Shown here one piece after another: positions 53,743 through 62,767 of a DNA stretch of 64,000 nucleotides. The stretch comes from Rhizobium sp. WYCCWR10014 (GTDB lineage: Bacteria > Pseudomonadota > Alphaproteobacteria > Rhizobiales > Rhizobiaceae). A program made the position numbers and the translations under genes. Position 1 is the first letter of the stretch; each line of letters starts with the position of its first letter. The stretch covers positions 1 to 64,000 of the forward strand of contig NZ_LXFU01000022.1 of assembly GCF_001657485.1 (NCBI RefSeq). Reading direction: 5' to 3'. Below the pieces are notes generated by a model, which was not told the DNA's origin, searched no databases, and saw nothing but the letters and a program-made list of their open reading frames with translations.

Positions 53743-54633
53743 GTGAAGCTTCGCGCGACGTTGATCGGTTTTACGGCCATTCTGATGTGGTCGTTCCTGG
53801 CGTTGTTCACGGCCGCCTCCGGCATGATGCCGCCGTTCCAGCTTTCGGCCGTCTGCTTTGCGATTGGCAGCATTCCCGGCCTCGTCGTGCTTATCCTCAA
53901 CCCCGCGCGGCTGGCGCTGCTGAAGCAGCCGGCCAAGGTCTGGATAACCGGTATTTTGGGGCTGTTCGGTTATCACTTCCTGTATTTTACCGCGCTCCGC
54001 AACGCGCCGGCGGTGGAGGCGGGGCTGGTCGCCTATCTCTGGCCGCTGTTGATCGTCGTCGGTTCGGCGCTGCTGCCGGGCGAACGGCTGCGCTGGTATC
54101 ATGTGGCAGGTGCGCTTGCCGGGCTTTGCGGCACTTTCCTGATCGTCGGCCGCAACGGCACCGATTTCGACGGCGCCTATGCCGTCGGTTACGGGGCGGC
54201 CTTTCTCAGCGCTTTCACGTGGTCCGGCTATTCGCTGCTGACGCGGCGTTTCGACGCCGTCTCCACGGATGTCGTCACCGGCTTCTGCCTTGCGACCTCC
54301 ATGCTGTCGCTCTTCTGTCATCTAAGCCTGGAGACGACCGTCTGGCCTGCAACGAGTTTCGAGTGGGTCGCCATCGCCGGGCTCGGGCTCTTTCCGGTCG
54401 GGGCTGCCTTCTACGCCTGGGACTACGGCGTCAAGAACGGCGATATCCAGATCCTCGGCGCGGCAAGTTATGCAGCACCGCTGCTTTCGACGCTTATCCT
54501 GGTGCTGTTCGGATTTGCCGAGCTGGGCTGGCGCATGGCTCTTGCCTGTCTGCTCGTCACCGGAGGGGCGGTGCTCGCCGCCCAGGACATGTTCCGCCGC
54601 AAAATTCCGGCCCAGTCCGCGGCGGCAGAGTAG
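53743..54633 (+). CDS. EamA-family transporter (DMT superfamily)
   Basis: A 296-residue inner-membrane protein with ten helices arranged as two EamA repeats. Its layout (ALRNAPAVEAGLVAYLWPLLIVVGSALLPGE in repeat 1, GDIQILGAASYAAPLLSTLILVLFG in repeat 2) resembles YddG-type aromatic amino-acid exporters, so amino-acid export is plausible. The start is GTG. A mosaic element follows shortly after the stop. Confidence 0.88.
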   Translation: MKLRATLIGFTAILMWSFLALFTAASGMMPPFQLSAVCFAIGSIPGLVVLILNPARLALLKQPAKVWITGILGLFGYHFLYFTALRNAPAVEAGLVAYLWPLLIVVGSALLPGERLRWYHVAGALAGLCGTFLIVGRNGTDFDGAYAVGYGAAFLSAFTWSGYSLLTRRFDAVSTDVVTGFCLATSMLSLFCHLSLETTVWPATSFEWVAIAGLGLFPVGAAFYAWDYGVKNGDIQILGAASYAAPLLSTLILVLFGFAELGWRMALACLLVTGGAVLAAQDMFRRKIPAQSAAAE

Positions 54634-54647
54634 GCCTCAGCTAGTTG

Positions 54648-54797
54648 GAGCATGATGTCGCCCGAAAACCGCTCACACTTTCGGCATCATGCTCTAAAGC
54701 GCGTCGCGATCTCTCCGATTCGCTCCTCGCGCTTTAGATCTTTGTTTTTACGCCCATCGTTCTCGCAAAACCGCTGCACACTTTTGCGCGATATGCT
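54648..54797. repeat. Rhizobial intergenic mosaic element, three-hairpin copy (E)
   Basis: Three hairpins follow one another. First, GAGCATGATG with CATCATGCTC and inner CCGAAA/TTTCGG (54648-54694). Second, CTAAAGCGCG with CGCGCTTTAG (54694-54737). Third, GCAAAA with TTTTGC inside imperfect outer arms (about 54751-54797). Copies A and B correspond to part of this set. It fills the space between the convergent EamA and cupin genes. Confidence 0.85.
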
Positions 54798-55217
54798 TCA
54801 GCCGGGCTTCCAACCGGGCGGCGCCATCTCGAAGCTCGAAAATTCGAAGCCGGGCGAGACGGTGCAGCCGACCAGGGTGAAATCGCCGAGGGTTTCGGCC
54901 GATTGCCACCAATTGGCGGGAATGATCGCCTGCGGCCGCTCGCCGGCAGGGAGATTCGCTCCGAGCGTCAGGGTCTCGCTTGCCGTTCCGTCTTCCGACC
55001 GATGCAGCGAGAGCGGCGCGCCGGCGTAATAATGCCAGACCTCGGCCGCGTCAGGGACACGATGCCAGTGCGAACGCTGCCCCCTGGTCAGCAGATAATA
55101 GATCGCCGTCGAGTGGCCGCGTTCTCCGCCCGCCGTATCGCGGAATGTCTGCACGTACCAGCCACCTTCGGGATGCGGCTGCATGCCGAGTTCGCGGATG
55201 ATGTTCTCAGGCGACAT
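54798..55217 (-). CDS. Cupin protein (DUF985 family)
   Basis: A 139-residue single-domain cupin. The DUF985 signature is visible: LGMQPHPEGGWYVQTFRD, STAIYYLLTRGQRSHWHRVPDAAEVWHYYAGAPL and IIPANWWQSAE, with VGCTVSPGFEFSSFE near the end. These residues line a sugar- or metal-like pocket, but the substrate is unknown. It overlaps the gloB stop codon by one base, so the two are translated from one message. Confidence 0.88.
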   Translation of the reverse strand: MSPENIIRELGMQPHPEGGWYVQTFRDTAGGERGHSTAIYYLLTRGQRSHWHRVPDAAEVWHYYAGAPLSLHRSEDGTASETLTLGANLPAGERPQAIIPANWWQSAETLGDFTLVGCTVSPGFEFSSFEMAPPGWKPG

Positions 55218-55987
55218 CAGAAATGGTCCTTGCGCTTGCGGATTTCGGCAAAGACTTCCTCGTTGGTCTTGCCTTCCATCAAAAGATTGCGGCGGATCGC
55301 CGGATCGGCGGCGCGCAGAAACGGGTTGGTTTCCTTTTCCAGCCCCAGCGTCGTCGGGATGGTGAATTTGCCGTCGGCGCGCAAGGCCTCGATCTCGGCG
55401 GCGCGGTTCTTCAGTCGCTCATTGTCGGGGTCGACGGTCAGCGCGAACCGGGCATTGGACAATGTGTATTCATGGCCGAAATAGATGGCGGTCTCATCGG
55501 GCAGTACAGCGAGTTTCTGCAGAGAATGCCACATATCGGCGGCCGGGCGTTCAAACAGCCGGCCGCAGCCGAGTGCAAACAGCGTGTCGGCGGCAAAGAG
55601 CAGCTTGTCATCGGCGAAGTGATAGCAGATGTGGCCGGCGGTGTGGCCGGGCGTCTCGATGACGTTGACCATGTGGTCGCCAAAAAGGAAGCTGTCGCCA
55701 TCGCCCATCGTCCGATCGAGGCCGGGAATGGCGACGGCCTCGTTGATCGGGCCGATGATCTCGCAGCCGAACTGTCCCTTCAGCGCCAGGTTGGCGGTGA
55801 CATGATCGGTGTGATGATGCGTGGTGAAGATATGGGTGATTTTCCAGCCGCGACGCGTCGCCGCTTCCAGGATCGGCGCCTCCTCCGGCGCATCGATCGC
55901 CGCGGTAAAGCCTGTCTCCGGATCGTGCACGAGAACGCCGAAATTGTCGGTGCGGCAGAGAAAAACGTCTAATTCCAAAGGTTTCAT
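55217..55987 (-). CDS. gloB: Hydroxyacylglutathione hydrolase (glyoxalase II)
   Basis: A 256-residue metallo-beta-lactamase-fold hydrolase that cleaves S-lactoylglutathione to lactate in methylglyoxal detoxification. The dinuclear metal motif THHHTDH is at residues 56-62; [10 protein letters not shown] supplies the next ligand. The C-terminal HAGH domain ends in [15 protein letters not shown], and the tail is typical. It is divergent from a methyltransferase gene and is followed by the cupin gene. Confidence 0.94.
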   Translation of the reverse strand: MKPLELDVFLCRTDNFGVLVHDPETGFTAAIDAPEEAPILEAATRRGWKITHIFTTHHHTDHVTANLALKGQFGCEIIGPINEAVAIPGLDRTMGDGDSFLFGDHMVNVIETPGHTAGHICYHFADDKLLFAADTLFALGCGRLFERPAADMWHSLQKLAVLPDETAIYFGHEYTLSNARFALTVDPDNERLKNRAAEIEALRADGKFTIPTTLGLEKETNPFLRAADPAIRRNLLMEGKTNEEVFAEIRKRKDHF

Positions 55988-56076
55988 CGTTCAATAATCC
56001 CTTATCCCAGGAGTCTCGCGGAAATGTAGAGGTTCCGGCCTTGAAGTCCAACCGCCCGCTGATAACATTTGTCGCA

Positions 56077-56817
56077 ATGCACGCCGATATCGTCGACTTA
56101 CGCCAGTTCTATCATTCCGAGCTCGGACGTCTTGCCGAGCAGTCGATCGCCATGGCGCTGTCCTCGCTCTGGGTGCGGCTGCCGCAAGAGCGACTGGTCG
56201 GTCTCGGTTATGCCGTGCCCTTCCTCGATCGCTTCCAGGCCGATACCGAGCGCACCTTCGCCTTCATGCCGGCCGGGCAGGGCGCGGTGAACTGGCCGAT
56301 GGGCTCGCTCTCGACCACGGCGCTGATTTTCGACGAGGAACTGCCGCTGCCGGACTCCTCGATCGACCGGGTGCTGATGGTGCATTCGCTGGAATTTGCC
56401 GAAAGCCCGCGCGAGACGCTGAAGGAGCTCTGGCGGGTGCTGGCGCCGGGCGGACGGCTGGTCATCGTCGTGCCGAACCGGCGCGGCGTCTGGGCACGCA
56501 TGGAGCATACGCCCTTCGGTTCGGGGCGGCCCTATTCCCGCGGTCAGCTGACAAATCTGCTGCGCGAGACGAACTTCACGCCGGGCGCGACGGCTGAAGC
56601 GCTGTTCTTCCCGCCCTCGAAGCTCAGAACCATCCTGCGCCTGCGGCGCGCCTTCGAGCGGATCGGCCGAACGCTTTGGCCGGCCTTTTCGGGCGTCATC
56701 ATCGTCGAAGCGCAAAAGCGGCTTTATCAGGGGCTGCCGGTTGCGGCGCGGGCCTCCCGCCGCGTCTTCGTGCCGGTTCTCGCACCCCATGGCGTGCCGA
56801 CCACACGTAGCAGGTAA
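56077..56817 (+). CDS. Class I SAM-dependent methyltransferase
   Basis: A 246-residue protein of the methyltransferase type-11 group. The post-motif segment [49 protein letters not shown] is clear. The glycine-rich SAM motif is only partly conserved ([10 protein letters not shown]). The start is taken as ATG at 56077, with TTG at 56041 an alternative. It is divergent from gloB, an arrangement I recall as common in rhizobia. Substrate unknown. Confidence 0.82.
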   Translation: MHADIVDLRQFYHSELGRLAEQSIAMALSSLWVRLPQERLVGLGYAVPFLDRFQADTERTFAFMPAGQGAVNWPMGSLSTTALIFDEELPLPDSSIDRVLMVHSLEFAESPRETLKELWRVLAPGGRLVIVVPNRRGVWARMEHTPFGSGRPYSRGQLTNLLRETNFTPGATAEALFFPPSKLRTILRLRRAFERIGRTLWPAFSGVIIVEAQKRLYQGLPVAARASRRVFVPVLAPHGVPTTRSR

Positions 56818-56941
56818 GTCGCTCCCAGCGTTCCCCAACTGCTTGTGTCACGCCCATGGCTCTCGACAACAATCGCATTCCGCTTTAATGCCACTTGGTG
56901 TTTTTCAGCCCGGATTTACCGGCAATTCCAAGGTCGAACCC

Positions 56942-58051
56942 ATGAGCGTTGAGATGAGCAAGCCCGTTCCGCGTCCCGGTATTCTCGATATCGCAGCCTA
57001 TGTGCCGGGCAAGGAACATGCGCCGGGTGTCGCCCGCGTCTACAAGCTTTCGTCCAACGAAACGCCGCTCGGCGCCAGCCCGAAGGCAATCGAGGCCTTC
57101 AAGACGGTTGCCGACAATCTGGGGCGTTATCCCGACGGGCAGGCGATCGAACTGCGCGAGGCGATCGCCGCCGTGCACGGTCTCAATCCGGCAAACATTC
57201 TCTGCGGCAACGGTTCGGACGAGCTGCTCGGCCTGCTCTGCCATGTCTATCTCGGCGCCGGCGACGAGGGCATCATCACCGAGCACGGCTTCCTTGTTTA
57301 CAAGATCCAGATCCTCGGCGCGGGCGCTACGCCTGTCGTCGTCAAGGAGAAGGACTATACGGTCGATGTCGATGCCATCCTCGCCGCGGTTACGGAGAAG
57401 ACGAAGATCGTCTTCATCGCCAATCCGGGCAATCCGACAGGCACCTATGTTTCCGTCAGCGAGATCCGCCGCCTGCAGGCCGGACTGCCGAAACATGTCG
57501 TCCTCGTACTCGATGCCGCCTATGCCGAATATGTGCGCCGCAATGACTATGAAGCCGGCATCGAGGTCGTATCCTCCAATGCCAACGTGGTGATGACCCG
57601 CACCTTTTCGAAGGCCTATGGTCTTGCGGCGCTGCGCGTCGGCTGGATGTATGCGCCTGCCGAGATCGTCGATGCGCTGAACCGCGTGCGCGCGCCGTTC
57701 AACTTGAACGCGCCGGCAATCGCCGCCGCTGCCGCTGCCATCCGCGACCAGGCCTTCATCCAGCAGGCCGTCTCCTTCAACCAGATGTGGGTGGAGACGC
57801 TGACCCAGGCGCTCGAAGCGATCGGCCTGAAGGTGACGCCGTCCGTCGCCAATTTCGTCCTCATCCATTTCCCCGAGATTGACGGCAAGCGCGCCGCGGA
57901 TGCCGACGATTTGCTGACGAGCCGCGGCTACATCCTGCGCGCCGTGCGCGGCTATGGTTTCGCCAATGCGCTGCGCATGAGCATCGGCCCCGAGGAGGCA
58001 AATCGCGGCGTGATTGCCGCGCTCACCGAATTCATGGGTCATCAGCGATGA
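56942..58051 (+). CDS. hisC: Histidinol-phosphate / aromatic aminotransferase
   Basis: A 369-residue class I PLP aminotransferase of the HisC family. Key segments are [34 protein letters not shown] and [17 protein letters not shown] with the PLP lysine. ATG at 56942 is chosen; ATG at 56954 is possible. It overlaps tyrC by four bases, which suggests that in this organism the enzyme works at least partly on aromatic keto acids (prephenate or phenylpyruvate) rather than only in histidine synthesis. Confidence 0.92.
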   Translation: MSVEMSKPVPRPGILDIAAYVPGKEHAPGVARVYKLSSNETPLGASPKAIEAFKTVADNLGRYPDGQAIELREAIAAVHGLNPANILCGNGSDELLGLLCHVYLGAGDEGIITEHGFLVYKIQILGAGATPVVVKEKDYTVDVDAILAAVTEKTKIVFIANPGNPTGTYVSVSEIRRLQAGLPKHVVLVLDAAYAEYVRRNDYEAGIEVVSSNANVVMTRTFSKAYGLAALRVGWMYAPAEIVDALNRVRAPFNLNAPAIAAAAAAIRDQAFIQQAVSFNQMWVETLTQALEAIGLKVTPSVANFVLIHFPEIDGKRAADADDLLTSRGYILRAVRGYGFANALRMSIGPEEANRGVIAALTEFMGHQR

Positions 58052-58971
58052 GCGTGCAGTTCGATCGTATCGCGCTGATCGGCATTGGCCTGATCGGCTC
58101 TTCGCTTGCCTACGACATCAGGCGCCTTGGCCTTGCAAGGGAGATCGTCGTCGCCACACGCAGCCCCGATACGCTGAAGCGCGCGGAAGAGCTCGGCCTC
58201 GGCGACCGCTACACGACGTCATCGCAGGATGCCGTCAAGGATGCCGATCTGGTGATCGTCTCTGTGCCGGTCGGCGCTTCGGAAAGTGTGGCGAAGGAGA
58301 TCTCGGCAAGCCTGAAGCCCGGGGCGATCGTCACCGATGTCGGTTCGACAAAGGCTTCTGTCATTGCGCAGATGCTGCCGCATATGCCGGATAATGTGCA
58401 TTTCATCCCCGGCCATCCGCTGGCAGGTACGGAGAAATCCGGCCCGGATGCCGGCTTCCCCGGCCTCTTCGAAGGCCGCTGGTGCATTTTCACGCCGGTC
58501 GCTGGCACCGACGAGGAGGCGCTGAAGCGGCTGCGCAGCTTCTGGGAAGCGCTGGGCTCGAAGGTCGACGAAATGGATGCCGAGCATCACGACAAGGTGC
58601 TCGCCATCGTCTCGCACCTGCCGCATATCATCGCCTACAATATCGTCGGCACCGCCGACGATCTGGAGACGGTGACGGAATCGGAAGTCATCAAATATTC
58701 CGCCTCCGGCTTTCGCGATTTCACCCGCCTTGCTGCCTCCGACCCGACGATGTGGCGCGACGTCTGCCTGCATAACCGCGATGCGATCCTCGAAATGCTG
58801 GCACGCTTCTCGGAGGATCTCGCCTATCTGCAGCGCGCCATCCGCTGGGGAGAGGGCGACAAGATATTCGAACTCTTCACCCGCACCCGCGCCATCCGCC
58901 GTTCGATCGTCCAGGCTGGCCAGGATGTCGACGCGCCGGATTTCGGCCGCCACGCGCTGGACAAGAAGTAG
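58048..58971 (+). CDS. tyrC: Prephenate/arogenate dehydrogenase
   Basis: A 307-residue NAD(P)-dependent dehydrogenase of tyrosine synthesis. The nucleotide-binding [19 protein letters not shown] is near the start. [30 protein letters not shown] and [12 protein letters not shown] carry catalytic residues. It is coupled to hisC by an ATGA overlap and followed 8 bp later by a GNAT gene. Confidence 0.94.
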   Translation: MSVQFDRIALIGIGLIGSSLAYDIRRLGLAREIVVATRSPDTLKRAEELGLGDRYTTSSQDAVKDADLVIVSVPVGASESVAKEISASLKPGAIVTDVGSTKASVIAQMLPHMPDNVHFIPGHPLAGTEKSGPDAGFPGLFEGRWCIFTPVAGTDEEALKRLRSFWEALGSKVDEMDAEHHDKVLAIVSHLPHIIAYNIVGTADDLETVTESEVIKYSASGFRDFTRLAASDPTMWRDVCLHNRDAILEMLARFSEDLAYLQRAIRWGEGDKIFELFTRTRAIRRSIVQAGQDVDAPDFGRHALDKK

Positions 58972-58979
58972 CCGCCGCG

Positions 58980-59399
58980 ATGGTGGAGGTGGCACGTGCT
59001 GGCCGGGCGGATATCGACTGGTTGGTTCGCGAGGATGCCAGCGCCGGTGAGGCATGGGTATCGCGCTGCGTCGCGCTTGGAGAATATCTGGTTGCCAGGG
59101 AGGCAGGCGAGATCGTCGGCTTCCTGCGCTTCTCCCGTTTCTGGGGCAGGGTTCCCTATATGGAAATGATCCGCGTCCTGCCCGGCCACCGCCGGTCGGG
59201 CGTTGGAACGGCGCTGTTTCTCGCCTGGGAAGACGCCATGCGCGGCGACGGCGCCCGCCTGCTGATGACGTCGAGCGAGTGCGACGAAAGCCGGCCTCAG
59301 GATTGGCATCGCCGCAATGGATTTTCCGAAACCGGCGCGATCGAGCTGCCCGGCCTGCAATCGGTGCCGGAAGTCTTCTTCATCAAACAGATAGGTTAG
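58980..59399 (+). CDS. GNAT-family N-acetyltransferase
   Basis: A 139-residue acyl-CoA-dependent acetyltransferase. The fold elements are visible: VAREAGEIVGFLRFSRF, then YMEMIRVLPGHRRSGVGTALF with the pyrophosphate-binding R-x-x-G-V-G loop, and the Asn/Tyr region HRRNGFSETGAIELPG. It follows tyrC closely, likely in the same operon. Substrate unknown. Its end overlaps the convergent DUF2125 gene by four bases. Confidence 0.88.
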   Translation: MVEVARAGRADIDWLVREDASAGEAWVSRCVALGEYLVAREAGEIVGFLRFSRFWGRVPYMEMIRVLPGHRRSGVGTALFLAWEDAMRGDGARLLMTSSECDESRPQDWHRRNGFSETGAIELPGLQSVPEVFFIKQIG

Positions 59400-60412
59400 A
59401 TCGGCGGAATCCGGCCGAGCGGGATGAAACCGCTGACGGTGGCATTGCCACGATTGACGACGAGATCGACAGAGACCTTGTCGCCGCCGCCGGCAAGCGA
59501 CTTCAAGAGCTTCGTCGCCGTGTTGACGCTTGAGGCGATATCCGGAAAGGCCTGTTTCAGGCTGTCGCCCCAGGGGCCGAGCTGTTCGATCTCCAGCTTG
59601 AATTTTCCCGAAAGGAAGCCCTGCTCGTCGAAGGAGAAGGGGCCGGTCAGCGTCATCACCTTGCCGTCGCCGATGTCGGCGACGATGCGGCGCAGTTCAC
59701 CGGTGGCGCCATTGAGGCCGTTCCGGTCACTGCCGTCGATCAGGCCGGCCTTGCCGGCGACGGTCAGATCGATGCTCGCGGAAAATTTCGGGAAGATCTG
59801 CGGCCAGTCCTTGATCGCCGTGTTGGCGTTCTGCACGGAGATCGCGCCGTCGAGATCGGCACCGTTCTGGCGCAGATGGATTTCTGTGCGAGCGGCATCG
59901 AAGCTCATGGTCTGGCCGGTGTAGGAGGAGAAGGCCATCGCCTTCAGACCCTCGATGACGGTCGAGCTGCGGTCGATGCCCTGCAGCCTGGTTGCAAGGC
60001 TCGCCTGCAGGTTCGTCCACTGGGCCGAGATCGAAAGGCCGTTGCTAGTGCGGATTTCAGCCGGCGAATCGAGTTCCCAGACAATATTGCCGGGCGAATA
60101 AACCTGGGCTGCCGAACGCAGTGCGCCGAAAGTGGCGGAGACGCCGTTGACATTGTCGTCGACGTCGATCTTGGAGCAGAACAGGCCGATGCGGAAGGGA
60201 TAGCCGCGAAATTGGATATCGGAGCATTCGCCGCTGACGCCTGCCTGGTCGCGCGGCGCTATCGCTTTCAGCACCGTGGTCTTCAACGCCGACGCCGCAT
60301 AGAACCAGCCGCCGGTATAAAGCGCGATCACCAGGAGGACCCCTCCACCCAGCAACCAGAATTTCTTGACGCTGCCGGATTGGCTGCTGCCGGATTGGCT
60401 TGACGCTGCCAT
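59396..60412 (-). CDS. DUF2125-family membrane-anchored protein
   Basis: A 338-residue protein with a Ser/Gly/Gln-rich N-terminus containing a direct repeat (SQSGSSQSGS), one membrane helix at about residues 19-38 (FWLLGGGVLLVIALYTGGWFYAA), and a large periplasmic part matching DUF2125 (CSDIQFRGYPFRIGLFC with two Cys, likely a disulfide). ATG at 60412 has GGAG; TTG at 60424 is weaker. The function is unknown. Confidence 0.85.
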   Translation of the reverse strand: MAASSQSGSSQSGSVKKFWLLGGGVLLVIALYTGGWFYAASALKTTVLKAIAPRDQAGVSGECSDIQFRGYPFRIGLFCSKIDVDDNVNGVSATFGALRSAAQVYSPGNIVWELDSPAEIRTSNGLSISAQWTNLQASLATRLQGIDRSSTVIEGLKAMAFSSYTGQTMSFDAARTEIHLRQNGADLDGAISVQNANTAIKDWPQIFPKFSASIDLTVAGKAGLIDGSDRNGLNGATGELRRIVADIGDGKVMTLTGPFSFDEQGFLSGKFKLEIEQLGPWGDSLKQAFPDIASSVNTATKLLKSLAGGGDKVSVDLVVNRGNATVSGFIPLGRIPPI

Positions 60413-60462
60413 GATGTTCTCCAATGGTGAATCGCAAATGTGATTCCGGTCTGGCGTGCGAT

Positions 60463-60993
60463 ATGGACGAATTTTGGGTATTTGGCTACGGTTCGCTGAT
60501 GTGGAATCCGGGCTTCGAGTTCATGGAGCGGGCACAGGCGCTGGTCTACGGCTACAGGCGTTCGCTCTGCGTCCGCTCCTTTGTCCATCGTGGCACCCGC
60601 GATAATCCGGGCCTGGTTCTCGGCCTCGACAGGGGTGGCGCCTGCCGCGGCATGGCTTTCCGCATTTCGCCGGAAAATTGGGATGAGGTGATCGATTATC
60701 TCCGCGCCCGCGAACTGGTCACCAATGTCTACCTGGAGCGCCGGGTGCGGCTGCAGCTTGCCGGCCGGCGCCGGGTGGAAGCGGTCGCCTACATCATCGA
60801 TCGTGAGCATGAACAATATGCCGGCGCGCTCGATGCGCTTGCGGCGGCACGGGTGGTGAACGAAGCAAAAGGCCAGTCTGGTCCGAATGATGCCTATGTC
60901 TTCAATACGCTTGAGCATCTGAAGCAGATGGGCATTCGCGACCATTGGCTGGAGCAGGTCGTCAATGAAGTGGAGCGGCTACGCGCCGCCTGA
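60463..60993 (+). CDS. Gamma-glutamylcyclotransferase (ChaC family)
   Basis: A 176-residue enzyme that degrades glutathione to 5-oxoproline and Cys-Gly. The substrate-binding YGSLMWNPGF is at residues 8-17, the shape-determining FVHRGTRDNPGLVLGLD follows, and the catalytic glutamate is likely in YLRARELVTNVYLERRV. ATG at 60463 gives the family N-terminus; an ATG at 60424 would add 13 residues. It is divergent from DUF2125 and converges on plsC with two bases between stops. Confidence 0.88.
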   Translation: MDEFWVFGYGSLMWNPGFEFMERAQALVYGYRRSLCVRSFVHRGTRDNPGLVLGLDRGGACRGMAFRISPENWDEVIDYLRARELVTNVYLERRVRLQLAGRRRVEAVAYIIDREHEQYAGALDALAAARVVNEAKGQSGPNDAYVFNTLEHLKQMGIRDHWLEQVVNEVERLRAA

Positions 60994-60995
60994 TC

Positions 60996-61793
60996 TCAGC
61001 CAGTTGCCGCGTTCAGCTTTCGCAGCTCGACCAGTCTTTCGACCGCCGTCGGCGGGAGCGGCAGATGCGGATTTTGCGCGACGGTTTCGAGCAGAAGCTC
61101 GTCGCTTGCCCGCTCCGATACCTCGATCAGATGGGCGAAAAAGGCGTCCGGATCCATTCCCGGCATGATCGGCGGTAGGATCCTCACCTTGAAATGGCCG
61201 GGATAACGGCGAATGCTCCGCCGCGGCCAGAAGAGGCCGGGATGCATGGCGACCGGCACGACGGGGAGGTTAAGATCGCGGTACATGCGGGCGATGCCGT
61301 ATTTATAAAGCGGCTCTGCGCCCGGCGGGCGGCGGGTGCCCTCGGGATAGATGATGAGCTGGCGGCCGGTCGACAGCTCTTCCTTCGTGCGTTTCAGCAC
61401 TTCCACCATCACCTTGCCGCGGGCGCCGCGATCGACCGGGATCATGCGCTGTTTCTTCGCATACCAGCCGAAGAGCGGAATCCACATCAGCTCGCGCTTC
61501 AGGATGTAAACCGGATCCTTCAGCCAGGGCAGCAGCGCGTAGGTATCCCAGAAGGACTGATGCTTCGGCGCCAGAATGTAACTGCCATCAGGCAGGTTCT
61601 CCAGGCCATCGATCTCGAAGGTGGTGCCGACGATCGCCCGCATCAGCCAGTGGTTGGAGCGCGCCCAGTTCTTCGGGATCGCATAGGCGATCTTGCGCGG
61701 CACCACGAAATAGTAGGGCGAGAGCACGATCATCCGGATGATGAGGTTGGCGTAGAAGATCGTGTTGAAGAGAACGGAACGCAGGGCGATCAT
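60996..61793 (-). CDS. plsC: 1-acyl-sn-glycerol-3-phosphate acyltransferase
   Basis: A 265-residue membrane-associated acyltransferase of phospholipid synthesis. The N-terminal hydrophobic segment is residues about 5-30. The catalytic HX4D is H78-Q-S-F-W-D83; the P-E-G-T-R motif is at 150-154. ATG at 61793 has GGGAAAG upstream; start codons further upstream add a tail without support. A paralogue elsewhere is likely, since rhizobia carry several plsC-like genes. Confidence 0.92.
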   Translation of the reverse strand: MIALRSVLFNTIFYANLIIRMIVLSPYYFVVPRKIAYAIPKNWARSNHWLMRAIVGTTFEIDGLENLPDGSYILAPKHQSFWDTYALLPWLKDPVYILKRELMWIPLFGWYAKKQRMIPVDRGARGKVMVEVLKRTKEELSTGRQLIIYPEGTRRPPGAEPLYKYGIARMYRDLNLPVVPVAMHPGLFWPRRSIRRYPGHFKVRILPPIMPGMDPDAFFAHLIEVSERASDELLLETVAQNPHLPLPPTAVERLVELRKLNAATG

Positions 61794-61883
61794 GAAACTT
61801 TCCCGAGGCATGCTCACGCGACCGGCCTACACGATATTGCCCGCCATAAAAAGCATTTGATGACGCCTTGATGTAAAAGCCTA

Positions 61884-61986
61884 GCGCATGACCCCGAAAG
61901 TCGGAATCGATTTTCGGAAGGGATTATGCGCAACTTTCAAAGTGATGGACCGTCCTTGCGTGTCCTATCGGACGCGCGGCGCTCTA
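61884..61986. repeat. Rhizobial intergenic mosaic element (F)
   Basis: The first part has arms GCGCAT (61884-61889) and ATGCGC (61926-61931) with an inner CCGAAA/TTTCGG stem and the GGAATCGATT core also present in copy D. The second part has GCGTGTCC-TATC-GGACGCGC (61958-61977). It overlaps the ydcF stop codon. Confidence 0.8.
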
Positions 61987-62700
61987 TTCTTGGCCGGACG
62001 CACTTGCCGAGCGCAACCCGGTGTGGCGGCCGAAGCCGGTGATGTTGCGGGCGCCGGTCAGCAGCACTTTCACATATTCGGCCAGCATGACACGCAGCGC
62101 GTTCGGATCGGTGAACCAGTTGCGGCTCTTCAAATCTGAGTTGACCACGGGATAAGCGATGAACTCGATGTCGGGGTCGACATAGGAGAGCTCGGCGAGG
62201 CTTCGCGGCATGTGGTAGTTGTTGGTGACGATCAGAACGCTGCGGTATCCCTTGGCGTGGATCCAGTTCGAAGCTTCCTCGGCATTGCCGATCGTGTCGA
62301 TCGCATCGTAGCCGATATCGACACAGCAGGAGAAGAGATCGGCTGAACCCTGCGTCATCTTGCGGATCTGCGCCGGCGTCGTCGTCGGGTGGACGCCGGA
62401 AATGAGCAAGCGCTTGCCGGCACCCTTCTGCAGCAGCTCGACGGCCTGGTCGATGCGCTGGTAACCACCCGTCAGCACCACGATCGCATCCGCCTTCGGC
62501 TCGGCCGGGGGCTTCAGCGTCGTCACGGAATCGGCGAAACGCAGAAAACCGCCGAACACCAGGGCGATTGCCAGCAAGCAGGCAAAGCCGCCCCAGCGCA
62601 ACAGGCGGCGGATCGGCCCGCGCCGCGGCGGCAGACCTGCCGGGCGATCAAGCTCCGGGTCCTGATGAATCGGGTTGGGTGTCGTGTGTCCCATCGTCAT
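61984..62700 (-). CDS. YdcF-family (DUF218) membrane protein
   Basis: A 238-residue protein with one N-terminal membrane helix (residues about 37-57) and a DUF218 domain. The family's active-site-like segments are ADAIVVLTGGYQRIDQAVELL, ISGV, and VLIVTNNYHMPRSLAEL. Some members are tied to cell-envelope synthesis; here it follows ftsX by 67 bp on the same strand. The start is ATG at 62700, with another ATG at 62694. A mosaic element overlaps its stop codon. Confidence 0.88.
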   Translation of the reverse strand: MTMGHTTPNPIHQDPELDRPAGLPPRRGPIRRLLRWGGFACLLAIALVFGGFLRFADSVTTLKPPAEPKADAIVVLTGGYQRIDQAVELLQKGAGKRLLISGVHPTTTPAQIRKMTQGSADLFSCCVDIGYDAIDTIGNAEEASNWIHAKGYRSVLIVTNNYHMPRSLAELSYVDPDIEFIAYPVVNSDLKSRNWFTDPNALRVMLAEYVKVLLTGARNITGFGRHTGLRSASASGQE

Positions 62701-62767
62701 GAATCGTGATTATACGCTGATTGCGGCGCAGAACAGACGCTTTCATGGCAAAACGGCATGGTCACGT

